Part shown: positions 16,242-26,656 of the stretch, in pieces
Layout of the letters: each line of letters opens with the position of its first letter
Position numbering within the stretch: the stretch's first letter is position 1
From: Corynebacterium auriscanis
Lineage (GTDB): Bacteria > Actinomycetota > Actinomycetes > Mycobacteriales > Mycobacteriaceae
NCBI RefSeq assembly: GCF_030408435.1
Contig: NZ_CP047046.1
Span: forward strand, 912,572 to 976,571
Length of the DNA stretch: 64,000 nt
Direction of reading: 5' to 3'
Made by a program: the position numbers and the translations under genes
Notes under the pieces: model-generated
Seen by the model: the letters and a program-made list of their open reading frames with translations, nothing else
What the model was told of the DNA's origin: nothing
Databases searched by the model: none

Positions 16242-17924
16242 TTACAGAACTATCAAGATCAGCACCTGACACAAGATGATCTTTCCGATCATTGTCAGCG
16301 GGTATACGGTGGTGTAGCCACGGTTGGCCAAGTCGGTCCGAGATTGTTCGTCTAGGTAACTCAGCACCGCCGGGTTGGTGGATACCGCAGCTGCCATGCC
16401 CATGGCTTCGTCCCATTTCATTTTGAGTACCAGCACGCCTAGAAAACCGCAGCTCACCGCCGACAACAACGTGATACCAAAGCCAAACACGATGTAGGTC
16501 AAGGACGATGGATCACCGATTGCATGACGGAAACCGGGCCCAGCTACGGTGCCTACTCCCGCGAGGAAGAGCGCCAATCCCAAACCCGTGAGCACACGGT
16601 TAGCGTGGAACGGCATCTGCCACTGAATCTTCCCCGTATGCCCCATTGCGCCCAATACCAAGCCGGCGATGATGGGACCGCCACCGAAACCCAACGACAA
16701 GTGCGTGCCGCCGGGCAGTGGTATGGGAATGGTTCCTGCTAACAAACCGAGTGAAAGGCCGATCATGTACGGCAATAGGTTCACATTGGCCAGCGATGTT
16801 TCTGAATCTCCTAAAAATTTGCGTAACTTCGGGAAATTCTGTTTGGGCGCAATTACACGCAAGCTATCGGAAAGCTCCAAAATCGTACTGCCTGTGGCTA
16901 CATATTCACGGTCACCCCTGCGGATACGCCCGATGAGGAATCCATGGTGCAAAGGATTGATGTCTTTGATGGTGCGCCCCGCGAGGGCGGGGTTGGAGAC
17001 GATGACACGGCCATAGGTCAGGTCATTCGTCTCCAACTCCATGCGCACTCGTTGTCCAAGCGCCGCCGTAGCCTTTTCCAATTCCGGAAGCGTGCCGTTG
17101 ATGACCATGCGCATACCGGGCGTGACGGGCGCCTCGGGGTGCGCCAACTGTTCGGTTGCCCCCGGAGCGGAGGTAATGAAACGGGTTACCACGATGTTGG
17201 CTTTGGTCAACTCCGGAATCTGCTGCAACGTCGCGTGTGGTAATTCGCGTGTCGTGGGGAAAGTGCTGGCAATGACGTCGGTGGTTTCCGCTGTGAGCAG
17301 CTGTGCGAGGGCTTGTTCGGTCACCTCTACAACTCGCCACTCCAGATGCGACTGGATAATTCCCTCATCCCGAGCATCTTGAATATGGTCCACATGCAGC
17401 AGCTTTGTGCCAATGGCAGCCACCATAATGGCACCGAGTACACCGCCGGGGTAGGCCAGGGAATACCCGACCACGGGGGTTGAGGCGAGTTCTGGGTGAC
17501 CATTTTTTAGCACCTCCACGATGGCCGCCATGCCGGGCGTGGTTGTGAGACTGCCGGCAAACGTTCCTGCGGCCGTCGTGGCGTCGAAATGAAAGAAGCG
17601 AATGATGAAACCCGCTAACCCCGTCAGTACAATCAAGACCCCCGCGACCACCACGTTGGACTTCCAACCCCGGGTAGGGAAGGTCGCAAAGAACTCGCGG
17701 CCCGCGGAGAGGCCGATGGAGTAGACGAACAGGGCCAAACCAAATTGATACAGCAGAGGAGGGAAGGTGATCTCCGGGTTGAGGGCGGAAACGCCAATGG
17801 CAACGAACAAGATGGCAGCCGCGCCAAGGGAGATTCCCGCGATCTTCACTCTTCCGACTGCGTACCCGCACGCCAAAACCAAGACGAGCGCAACCAGCGG
17901 GTAATCGGCGAGAAAACTAAGCAC
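16242..17924 (-). CDS. AspT/YidE/YbjL-family transporter (SucE-like)
   Basis: A 560-residue membrane protein. The N-terminal membrane half (about residues 1-170) and C-terminal half (about 385-560) are duplicated, separated by a soluble region (about 190-370) with two TrkA-C/RCK_C-like domains, the second containing DINPLHHGFLIGRIRRG. This is the AspT-family plan. The best-known corynebacterial member is the succinate exporter SucE; the substrate here is inferred at most to be a dicarboxylate or amino acid. It starts at GTG 17924 and is convergent with pimB. I do not recall a transporter between pimB' and glucokinase in C. glutamicum, so it looks like a local insertion. Confidence 0.85.
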   Translation of the reverse strand: MLSFLADYPLVALVLVLACGYAVGRVKIAGISLGAAAILFVAIGVSALNPEITFPPLLYQFGLALFVYSIGLSAGREFFATFPTRGWKSNVVVAGVLIVLTGLAGFIIRFFHFDATTAAGTFAGSLTTTPGMAAIVEVLKNGHPELASTPVVGYSLAYPGGVLGAIMVAAIGTKLLHVDHIQDARDEGIIQSHLEWRVVEVTEQALAQLLTAETTDVIASTFPTTRELPHATLQQIPELTKANIVVTRFITSAPGATEQLAHPEAPVTPGMRMVINGTLPELEKATAALGQRVRMELETNDLTYGRVIVSNPALAGRTIKDINPLHHGFLIGRIRRGDREYVATGSTILELSDSLRVIAPKQNFPKLRKFLGDSETSLANVNLLPYMIGLSLGLLAGTIPIPLPGGTHLSLGFGGGPIIAGLVLGAMGHTGKIQWQMPFHANRVLTGLGLALFLAGVGTVAGPGFRHAIGDPSSLTYIVFGFGITLLSAVSCGFLGVLVLKMKWDEAMGMAAAVSTNPAVLSYLDEQSRTDLANRGYTTVYPLTMIGKIILCQVLILIVL

Positions 17925-18198
17925 GATCTAAACAATGCCATATTTAAGGTATTTCTGCCGATGGCAAGGGTTTTTAGGCGAACGAAGAATGACGATTTTC
18001 GGCATGTGCATGAGGGGGACTACCCTAGGGAGCGCTTGTAAAACCTCTTTCCCGTGGCAGACGTCATGTGCAGCACCGGGATAGGAGGTTAGGACATAAT
18101 CGGACTGTATGCAGCGGCGGCGCGGACACACGGGGTGAAAACCCCAGACGAAGGCGAACGATCGCGCAACACCACATACCCGGAGCACGTCTGCGGGG

Positions 18199-19203
18199 AT
18201 GGGAAAGGGCAACACGAGCGTGGCGGAAGAGTTTCTAACGATTGGTGTGGACATCGGGGGCACTAATTTCCGAGCCGCCGTGGTCGACAAGGATGGGACC
18301 ATGTTGGCCGTGGAACAACTGCCCACGCCCTCGAACGTAGAAGATCTGGAGACCGCGTTGGAAAAAGTGGTTCGCCACCTCTGCGACAAGTACTCCACCC
18401 CGCAGCGCCCCATTATCGCGGTGGGGTTGGCCATTGCAGGTTTTGTGGATGAAACCCGTACGCGCGTGCGTTTCGCTCCCCATCTGCCTTGGCGCAATAC
18501 TGAATTAGTCCACCGCCTGCGCCGTCGGTTGGAATTACCGGTGATTATCGAACACGATGCAAATTCCGCCGCGTGGGGAGAGTACTTCCAAGGCGCTGCC
18601 CAGGGGGCGGGTACCTGGGTTTTGTTTGCCCTGGGTACCGGCATTGGGGCGGCCGTTATGCACGAAGGCACAATTTACCGCGGTGCCTTTGGTACCGCGC
18701 CGGAATTCGGGCACCTTACGGTCATGCCCGGTGGTAGGGCATGCCCGTGTGGCAAGATGGGCTGCCTAGAGCGGTATTGTTCCGGTTCTGCACTTCCCCT
18801 CACGGCACAAGACCTCATCGCAACTGGGTGTTGCGCGGAATCCAAGCTGGCGAAGACCTATGCCAACCACCCGGAGGAAATCACGGGTAGAGCTGTGGTG
18901 CGCCTCGCCCGAGAGGGCGACAGCTTGGCTCAACAGGTCATCGAGGACATGGCCACCTGGTTGGGCAGGGGATTGGCGCTGGTTCAAGACGTATTCGACC
19001 CCTCACTGATCGTGGTGGGTGGCGGAGTTTCCAGGGACGCAGACCTGTTCCTCACTACCGCGCAGACGGTTATGACCCGAAGCATCGTTGGTGCCGGCCA
19101 CCGGCAGGTTGCGCGTGTGGTTCCTGCTCAATTGGGCGGTGATGCCGGTATGATCGGCGTAGCATTGCTGGCTCGGCGCGAAGTGGGCACGGCGTCGGCC
19201 TAG
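18199..19203 (+). CDS. glk: ROK-family glucokinase
   Basis: A 334-residue ROK kinase that phosphorylates glucose with ATP. An N-terminal phosphate loop (GVDIGGTNFRAAVVD), the catalytic region EHDANSAAWGE and the ROK zinc motif GHLTVMPGGRACPCGKMGC are all present. The alternative start GTG 18220 has a better ribosome site (GGAAAGGG at 18201-18208) and would shorten the protein by seven residues. The position after pimB' and before a PlsC-like acyltransferase matches cg2399 in C. glutamicum. Glucose 6-phosphate feeds glycolysis and, through mannose 6-phosphate, GDP-mannose for the neighbouring mannosyltransferases (the link is inference). Confidence 0.92.
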   Translation: MGKGNTSVAEEFLTIGVDIGGTNFRAAVVDKDGTMLAVEQLPTPSNVEDLETALEKVVRHLCDKYSTPQRPIIAVGLAIAGFVDETRTRVRFAPHLPWRNTELVHRLRRRLELPVIIEHDANSAAWGEYFQGAAQGAGTWVLFALGTGIGAAVMHEGTIYRGAFGTAPEFGHLTVMPGGRACPCGKMGCLERYCSGSALPLTAQDLIATGCCAESKLAKTYANHPEEITGRAVVRLAREGDSLAQQVIEDMATWLGRGLALVQDVFDPSLIVVGGGVSRDADLFLTTAQTVMTRSIVGAGHRQVARVVPAQLGGDAGMIGVALLARREVGTASA

Positions 19204-19288
19204 AACCAAAACGGTAGTCGGGTGGCCCGTGGCGTCGATACAACACTGCCCCAGAGACACATAACCGCAAACGAAGTAGGAAAGAACC

Positions 19289-20020
19289 ATGCGTAACCGG
19301 ACCTATTGGTGGCTCAAACACGTATTCATTGGACCACTCCTCTGGGTTTATAACCGCCCCTACACACGAGGGCTGGATAAAATTCCGAAGGAAGGTCCGG
19401 TCATCTTGGCATCCAACCACTTGGCTGTCATGGATAGTTTTTACCTACCTTTGGTTGTGCACCGGCAAATCATATTTTTGGCGAAAAAGGAATACTTCAC
19501 CGCGCCAGGGCTCGTCGGCGCCATTCAGAGGTGGTTTTTTACGACCCTTAACCAAGTACCAATCGACCGTGGAGATAAAGACAGCCAGACGGCGGCCCTT
19601 GACGCTGCCCTGGAGATCCTGGGCAGCGGTAATGTTATCGGTATGTATCCCGAGGGGACCCGCTCCCCGGACGGACGGCTGTACCGCGGGAAAACGGGAT
19701 TGGCACGCGTGGCTTTGGAAGCAAATGCGCCTGTGTATCCAGTAGTGATGGTCAACACCCAGAAGATTAACCCAATCGGTTCGTGGATCCCTCGCCCCTA
19801 TCGTTGCGGGGTATACATTGGTGATGAGATCAATCCAGATGATTTCCGGGATCGTGGGGATAGTTACGAACAGGCCCGTGCGATGACCGATGCGATCATG
19901 GACTCGCTTGCAAAGATGTCAGGTCAAGAACGCGTTGAAGGCTTTTACGCAACGGAGGTGAAGAAGTCCCTCGAAGCAGGGCGGGGATACCCCAAGGGTT
20001 CGGAACCCCGGAGGGGTTAG
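19289..20020 (+). CDS. PlsC-type 1-acylglycerol-3-phosphate acyltransferase family protein
   Basis: A 243-residue acyltransferase of the LPLAT superfamily. The catalytic H-x4-D is NHLAVMD (His44, Asp49), and the substrate-binding motif is EGTRSPDG. It probably acylates a lysophospholipid or glycerol-phosphate intermediate at the membrane. Its neighbourhood with PIM genes also allows a role in PIM acylation, but I cannot tell. ATG 19289 has AGGAAAG upstream. M. tuberculosis has an acyltransferase (Rv2182c) at the matching place. A small perfect hairpin (AACCCC/GGGGTT) overlaps the stop codon. Confidence 0.9.
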   Translation: MRNRTYWWLKHVFIGPLLWVYNRPYTRGLDKIPKEGPVILASNHLAVMDSFYLPLVVHRQIIFLAKKEYFTAPGLVGAIQRWFFTTLNQVPIDRGDKDSQTAALDAALEILGSGNVIGMYPEGTRSPDGRLYRGKTGLARVALEANAPVYPVVMVNTQKINPIGSWIPRPYRCGVYIGDEINPDDFRDRGDSYEQARAMTDAIMDSLAKMSGQERVEGFYATEVKKSLEAGRGYPKGSEPRRG

Positions 20021-20219
20021 CGTTCGCTAGGGCTGGCCTGTCCCCGCCAGGGGAGAGCCCCTTCGGCCACGCCTTTACTCCCCAGCCCGTTGAGCCCCAG
20101 CCCCGCCGTGGGGCGCGTTGGGGCCTCAGCGTGCGGGTTGTCGCACTGGGCCGGCCATCTACTTTTACCACCGCATATTGGTAATTGCACGTCAAGATGG
20201 TTAACGTGGGTAATTAACT

Positions 20220-21536
20220 ATGACGACGTTCTTCCCAAACCCGCACCCTCGTGTATCGCCCGCAACTGCGGCCGAGACCGAGGGTATTTCGCGTTGGCGT
20301 GTTGGGGATCGTGAGGAGCCCAACCGGCAAACGGGGACGGATGTGGGGCGAAGGGCGTCGCACCAGAAAAATGCGGCCAGCAGCAAAATAACAGCTAACG
20401 AAAAGGCCCACGCGGCGGGCGGCAAGCGTGTGGCTTGGGCGGATACGGCTAAGGGGTTTTCCATCTTGGCCGTGTGCCTGATGCACGTGGTGACAATGGT
20501 TCCGGGGGGAATGGATACCTCGTGGGGGATGGTGAAGCTCATCTTAGACCCGCTGCGGATGCCGCTGTTCTTCCTGGTCTCGGGGCTTTTTGCCCACCGG
20601 GTAGTCGAGCGATCTCTGCCGGATCTGTGGTTCCGCCGACTGTGGTTCCTGCTGGTGCCGTACCTAGTGTTTACTCCCGTGATTGCGGCCAACCGGTTGT
20701 ACATCGATGGCAAGCTTTTTACTACGCCGCCACCGTCCATTACCGCTCCCAGTGTGATCCCGGGCCTGCCTGTGCGGTTAGACCTCAACGCAATTTTCGC
20801 CCACATGGATTACGCAACCCTGGCGAAGGCGATTGTGTTTGGCGATCCCGGCTTGTGGTTCCTCTACGCACTGATGCTGTACAACGTGGCTGCCTGGTCC
20901 GTGCGCAAATTGCCGGCTTGGCTCGCCGTAGCCGTAAGCTTCATACCGGCGTATCTAGGTAGTGTGGCGGGATACATGAGCCACCAGGGTGTGCGCCAGG
21001 TACTCACGTACTTGCCCATCTTCTTTATGGGATTGTTCTTTCGACAAGTGGTTTTCCGTCTGGCGAATCACGCTTTTAGCTGTGCGGTGGTGGTTACCAC
21101 GCTGAGTGTTTTTATCGTCAGCGAAGTGGCCACCTACGCACTCAACCGGACCTTGTTTGTCGAATGGAACGATACGGTTGCCGCCGTCACGGTGGGTACA
21201 GGCCTGTTGCGGATCTTCGCCGCAATTCCCTTTGGCATTGTCTTTGCTACGTGGCTTAGCCAGACACCCCTTATCGCCCCCGCGCTCACAGCCATTGGGC
21301 GGCATACTTTGCCGATCTATGTTTCCCACCAAGCGGCCCTCGCGTACGGCATGTTCTTATTGGGAGGATTCCGTGCTCAGGACGCCGAGTTTGTTCAAAT
21401 CTTCGATAATCCCCAGCCTTTGATTTACTTGGGCTTTGCGATCTGCGCGGTCTCCGGGTTCATGTTCTACGGCCTGGGAAAGATTCCTGTGGTGGGATGG
21501 GTGCTGCACCCGCCCAGTTTGCGGCCTAAGCGTTAG
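20220..21536 (+). CDS. acyltransferase-3 family membrane protein
   Basis: A 438-residue protein with about ten hydrophobic segments. The first conserved part, VAWADTAKGFSILAVCLMH with the family's membrane-proximal His, begins near residue 70. The C-terminus contains IGRHTLPIYVSHQAALAYG, typical of OafA/fucose-acetyltransferase-like proteins. The first 65 or so residues are polar and low in complexity, so the true start may lie further in. Members O-acylate surface glycans or lipids. The substrate is not visible; mycolate-related or PIM-related carbohydrates are possible targets. The roughly 200 bp before it is very GC-rich without a gene. Confidence 0.8.
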   Translation: MTTFFPNPHPRVSPATAAETEGISRWRVGDREEPNRQTGTDVGRRASHQKNAASSKITANEKAHAAGGKRVAWADTAKGFSILAVCLMHVVTMVPGGMDTSWGMVKLILDPLRMPLFFLVSGLFAHRVVERSLPDLWFRRLWFLLVPYLVFTPVIAANRLYIDGKLFTTPPPSITAPSVIPGLPVRLDLNAIFAHMDYATLAKAIVFGDPGLWFLYALMLYNVAAWSVRKLPAWLAVAVSFIPAYLGSVAGYMSHQGVRQVLTYLPIFFMGLFFRQVVFRLANHAFSCAVVVTTLSVFIVSEVATYALNRTLFVEWNDTVAAVTVGTGLLRIFAAIPFGIVFATWLSQTPLIAPALTAIGRHTLPIYVSHQAALAYGMFLLGGFRAQDAEFVQIFDNPQPLIYLGFAICAVSGFMFYGLGKIPVVGWVLHPPSLRPKR

Positions 21537-21566
21537 CCTCTGGGGAAGTGATCCGGGGTGCTGGCC

Positions 21567-21572
21567 TACAAT
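21567..21572 (+). promoter_or_regulatory. -10 hexamer before the exoribonuclease gene
   Basis: TACAAT at 21567-21572 with 7 nt to GTG 21580. If used, ATG 21571 would lie inside the promoter, which favours the GTG as a leaderless start. No clear -35 box. Confidence 0.4.
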
Positions 21573-21579
21573 GAATCCC

Positions 21580-22107
21580 GTGAAATACTTCTACGACACC
21601 GAGTTCATCGAAGATGGCCAGACCATTGATTTGGTATCGATCGGAGTTGTCGCAGAAGATGGTCGCGAGTTTTACGCGGTCTCCACAGAATTTGACGAAT
21701 CCAAAGCGGGGGACTGGGTGCGTCACCACGTGTTGCCACTGTTGCCCCACCGGACCGATTCCGCATGGATGGATCGGGCTACCTTGCGCGCAAAGCTGTT
21801 CGAGTTCTTAGTTCCGAACTATGAATCGGGTCGCAAGATTCGTGGGCACGAAAGACCCGAGTTGTGGGCATGGGTGGGTGCTTATGATCATGTCGCATTG
21901 GCCCAGTTGTGGGGTGATATGACGAAGTTGCCACGGGAATTGCCTAGGTTCTCCCACGAACTGAAGCAGCTCTGGGAAATGGCGGGTCGCCCACGGTTGC
22001 CCGAGGCTCCCACCAATGCCCACGATGCCCTAGAGGATGCGCGTTTTAACGTTGTGAAGTACAACGCGAGCGTCATTGCTTTGCGTAAGTCGCTGAGAAT
22101 GCCATAA
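21580..22107 (+). CDS. Rv2179c-like 3'-5' exoribonuclease
   Basis: A 175-residue DEDDh-type nuclease. It begins VKYFYDTEFIEDG (catalytic Asp and Glu) and has WVGAYDHVALAQLWG (Asp) and AHDALEDARFNVVKY (His and Asp). This matches M. tuberculosis Rv2179c, a 3' exoribonuclease that trims adenylated RNA overhangs. Two starts are possible: ATG 21571, or GTG 21580, which lies 7 nt after a TACAAT hexamer and would be leaderless. I prefer the latter because it gives the shortest family-like N-terminus. It sits just before aroG, as in M. tuberculosis. Confidence 0.88.
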   Translation: MKYFYDTEFIEDGQTIDLVSIGVVAEDGREFYAVSTEFDESKAGDWVRHHVLPLLPHRTDSAWMDRATLRAKLFEFLVPNYESGRKIRGHERPELWAWVGAYDHVALAQLWGDMTKLPRELPRFSHELKQLWEMAGRPRLPEAPTNAHDALEDARFNVVKYNASVIALRKSLRMP

Positions 22108-22154
22108 AGCTGAAATAGAGGTTCGTTGTAGGGGTGAGAGGGCGTATCCCGTGA

Positions 22155-23663
<1,509 letters not shown>

Positions 23664-23717
23664 ACGAGCCTCATTGAGGCTTGTACCACCCCGGTGACGG
23701 TGTGCATCGCGTGAAAT

Positions 23718-26093
23718 TTACAGCGTGCGCACCGTCACTTTTGTACCTTTGCCCGCCCGGGTATTGGGCCCGGGGTTTTGGCTTATGACAAACCCATTCT
23801 TACGGCCGTCGATTTCCACCTCGAAGCCTGCATCCTCCAAACGCTTTTTGGCCTCACTGCCCGACATACCAAATACCAGTGGCACTCGTGTGGAAGACGA
23901 TACTTCTAGGTCAACGCTGTCGCCGCGGTTTAGCTTGGAACCCTTGTCTGGCGTGGAACTGATGACCTGATTGGTTTCGTATTCTTTGTTGTCCGCTTCT
24001 GTGACTGTGCCGACTTCCAATCCGGCATCCTTCAGAATGGATTTGGCGCGCTCTAGATCTAACCCACGTAGATCGGGTACCTCAACAGGCGCCGGTCCTT
24101 TGCTCAGATGAAACGTCACCAGAGAGGACACCTTGACTTCGGTACCAGGGGAGGGTTCGATGGTTGCCACCTTGCCCTTGGGCACATCCGAGCTATAAAC
24201 TTCGTCGCCTATTTTCCCTGACAGGGTGCGGTCTTTGAGTTTGGCTTGGTAGCTGGCGGCGTTGTCGGTGGGGCCAGGTTGGGGGACGGTGGGTTTGCCC
24301 AGTGAAACGAGCACCGCCACCTGGCTTCCTCGCGGTGCCCGTTGGCTAAAAGGCGGCTCAGTCCCAATCACAGTCTGTCGCGCGACTGTATCCGAGTACT
24401 GCTGTTTCAATTCCGTAGTAAACCCGGCCTCTTGCACGGTGGCTTGCGCAGTGGCTTCGTCCATGCCGATGACTTGTGGAATCTCACCGTACCGGCCGCT
24501 GGTCACCCACCAGGCGCCGATGGCAACTGCGGCCACGAGCAGCAGGAGGATGATTGTCCACACCACGGTCGCACCGGTGCTACGGTTGGTTAATTTCTTC
24601 CCTATCGGTTTGGCTCGCCGTCCTTGGTTGGTCGACGCCACCCCGGCCGGTTCCCGCACTGCCACCCCAGGGGGTTTTTGCTGTTCATAGGGGCTGTGCG
24701 GCGTACCTTGAGGGGGATGAGCCGATCGGTAGGGATCGGGGCGAGCACCCGTGGGTGACAGGGGGTAGGCAGCTGTTTGTGGTGAGTCCGCATTCGCAGG
24801 GTGCCCTGAATCTATATATCCGCCGGGGGCCATGCTCGGACCAGCAGCCCCTGCGGCACCGGCGCCTGCACCCGCGCCAGCACCGTATCCGGCGATGCTA
24901 AGACCTGCGGCGGCCACAGCGCCACCAGCATCAACGCCACCATAACCAGCTCCGTTAAATCCACTGGCTCCGGCTGGACGTGCTGCGCCAAAGTCTTCTA
25001 CGCGCGTCTCACCGGGATCGTCATAGCCGTTGTCCGGGTGGTTGTGCGCATCGCTCCACGGTCGGGCATCACCATCGGGATGCGGGGGTACTGCCACAGT
25101 GCGTGTCGCCATATCCTCGTGGTCCCACGATAACCGTTCCCCGAAATCGGATCCCTCTAGCGCCCGCATCACGGCGGAATTCTGGGGGACAGGAACCACA
25201 AAGTCGGGCAACTGCAGCCGCTGCGCCGTCTTTTCTACGGCTTCTAAGAACTCAGTGCCATTGGCGAACCGGCGGGACGGATCGCGGTGGCTTGCCCGTG
25301 CCACCAACACGTCAAGGGAGGGTGGCACACCTTCAATAATGCGGGACGGGGAAGGAACATCCCGGTCCAAGCGCAGCATCGCCGTATCCTCCGGAGACGT
25401 ACCGCGGAAGGGAAGTTCTCCCGTGAGGAGCTCGTACAGCAGGATACCGGCGGAGTACACATCGCTGCGCTCGTCTAGATCTTCACCGCGCACCTGCTCT
25501 GGCGAGAGGTATCCCGCAGTACCAATGACCTGGCCGTTCGGTGCGGCGGAGCGCGTATCTGTACGTACACCGGGGAAGGTATCGTGCCTGGTGGTGTTGA
25601 TGGCCCTCACCAAACCGAAATCGGCCAGCTTCACGTTGTTACGTGTAGACCGGTCACTGATCAGTACGTTATCCGGCTTGATATCGCGGTGGATCATTCC
25701 TGTTTCATGAGCCACGGCCAGCGCGGTCAAAACCGAGCGCATGACAGAAACAGCAGCGTGTGGTGGCATGGGTCCACGTTCTGCCAGCAGCTCGCGCAAA
25801 GACCCGCCCGTCACTAGTTCCATCACGAGGAACACGTAGTCGCCATCAACACCCTGGTCGAAGACGTTCACCAAGGTAGGATGATTGAGCCGAGCGACCG
25901 CCCGGGCCTCCCTCTCGAATCGCTTGCGGAACTTGGATTCCTGCGCCAGTTGGGGATCCATGACTTTCACGGCAACCTCACGGTCCAAGCGAGTATCGAC
26001 GGCGGTGTAAACAGTCGACATTCCACCGCGTGCGATCTGGGCAGCGATACGGTAGCGCCCTTCCAGCAGGTCTCCGGGGTACAGGTCCGTCAC
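23718..26093 (-). CDS. pknL: serine/threonine protein kinase PknL with PASTA repeats
   Basis: A 791-residue membrane receptor kinase. The kinase domain (about residues 14-290) has Lys43 in AVKVMD, the catalytic loop HRDIKPDN (Asp137) and DFG at 158-160. A Gly/Ala/Pro-rich linker follows (about 330-500). One transmembrane helix lies near 512-533, and about four extracellular PASTA domains (about 538-791) end the protein. PASTA domains sense muropeptides or lipid II, which links the kinase to cell-wall synthesis. It is divergent from the Rv2175c-like gene, whose M. tuberculosis homologue is a PknL substrate. The activation segment is slightly longer than usual, between DFG and YLSPEQ. Confidence 0.93.
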   Translation of the reverse strand: MTDLYPGDLLEGRYRIAAQIARGGMSTVYTAVDTRLDREVAVKVMDPQLAQESKFRKRFEREARAVARLNHPTLVNVFDQGVDGDYVFLVMELVTGGSLRELLAERGPMPPHAAVSVMRSVLTALAVAHETGMIHRDIKPDNVLISDRSTRNNVKLADFGLVRAINTTRHDTFPGVRTDTRSAAPNGQVIGTAGYLSPEQVRGEDLDERSDVYSAGILLYELLTGELPFRGTSPEDTAMLRLDRDVPSPSRIIEGVPPSLDVLVARASHRDPSRRFANGTEFLEAVEKTAQRLQLPDFVVPVPQNSAVMRALEGSDFGERLSWDHEDMATRTVAVPPHPDGDARPWSDAHNHPDNGYDDPGETRVEDFGAARPAGASGFNGAGYGGVDAGGAVAAAGLSIAGYGAGAGAGAGAAGAAGPSMAPGGYIDSGHPANADSPQTAAYPLSPTGARPDPYRSAHPPQGTPHSPYEQQKPPGVAVREPAGVASTNQGRRAKPIGKKLTNRSTGATVVWTIILLLLVAAVAIGAWWVTSGRYGEIPQVIGMDEATAQATVQEAGFTTELKQQYSDTVARQTVIGTEPPFSQRAPRGSQVAVLVSLGKPTVPQPGPTDNAASYQAKLKDRTLSGKIGDEVYSSDVPKGKVATIEPSPGTEVKVSSLVTFHLSKGPAPVEVPDLRGLDLERAKSILKDAGLEVGTVTEADNKEYETNQVISSTPDKGSKLNRGDSVDLEVSSSTRVPLVFGMSGSEAKKRLEDAGFEVEIDGRKNGFVISQNPGPNTRAGKGTKVTVRTL

Positions 26094-26228
26094 GATTTTT
26101 TAAATCCTTAATAAGGGGTAGGCATTGCCGTTAGTCCTTGTCTTAGTCCACGTCATTCTACTGTAACCGTTGCATGCGACAGCTCTGAGCCAGTGCTGGG
26201 CGACGGGCGGACACAGCGGGGCGTCGGA

Positions 26229-26234
26229 TAGAAT
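26229..26234 (+). promoter_or_regulatory. -10 hexamer before the Rv2175c-like gene
   Basis: TAGAAT at 26229-26234 with 8 nt to GTG 26243 and no ribosome site, compatible with a leaderless or near-leaderless message in the pknL divergent region. Confidence 0.35.
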
Positions 26235-26242
26235 TAAAGATC

Positions 26243-26656
26243 GTGAATAGCAAGAGCACACCAAAGTACGCCTCCCACCACGAACCTGTGATCTTGGAGG
26301 AGCCGACCGATGGAGTTCCCGCTGGTGAGAAGGTAGTGAGCCTCCCCGATGCCGCCGAGATCATGGGCATTGTTGTCACCCGTGTGATGGACATGTTGCG
26401 CAACAAGCAGTTGGCGGCGGTCACGATCGATGGTATTCGGTTTATCCCCGAGCGGTTTTTTAACGACAACGGAGAGCTGAACAAGTTCGTTCCTGGTGTT
26501 CTGTCGCTGCTGAGTGACGGCGGGTACACAGTGGAAGAAACCCTGGACTTCCTGTTCACCGCCGATGATTCCCTGCCGGGGCGCCCCGTCGATGCGCTGC
26601 ATGGGCACTTGGCCCGCGAGGTTATGCGGCGGGCGCAGGCGATGGCGCTGATTTAG
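26243..26656 (+). CDS. Rv2175c-like DNA-binding protein
   Basis: A 137-residue soluble protein. The middle part, VVSLPDAAEIMGIVVTRVMDMLRNKQLAAVTIDGIRFIP, reads as a winged helix-turn-helix, followed by a helical C-terminal domain. It corresponds to Rv2175c, a DNA-binding protein phosphorylated by PknL in M. tuberculosis. Its regulon is not known to me. The N-terminus (residues 1-25) is polar and holds Ser/Thr residues that could be phosphorylated, as Thr near the N-terminus is in Rv2175c. Its 3' end overlaps the convergent mptA by 35 bp. Confidence 0.85.
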   Translation: MNSKSTPKYASHHEPVILEEPTDGVPAGEKVVSLPDAAEIMGIVVTRVMDMLRNKQLAAVTIDGIRFIPERFFNDNGELNKFVPGVLSLLSDGGYTVEETLDFLFTADDSLPGRPVDALHGHLAREVMRRAQAMALI

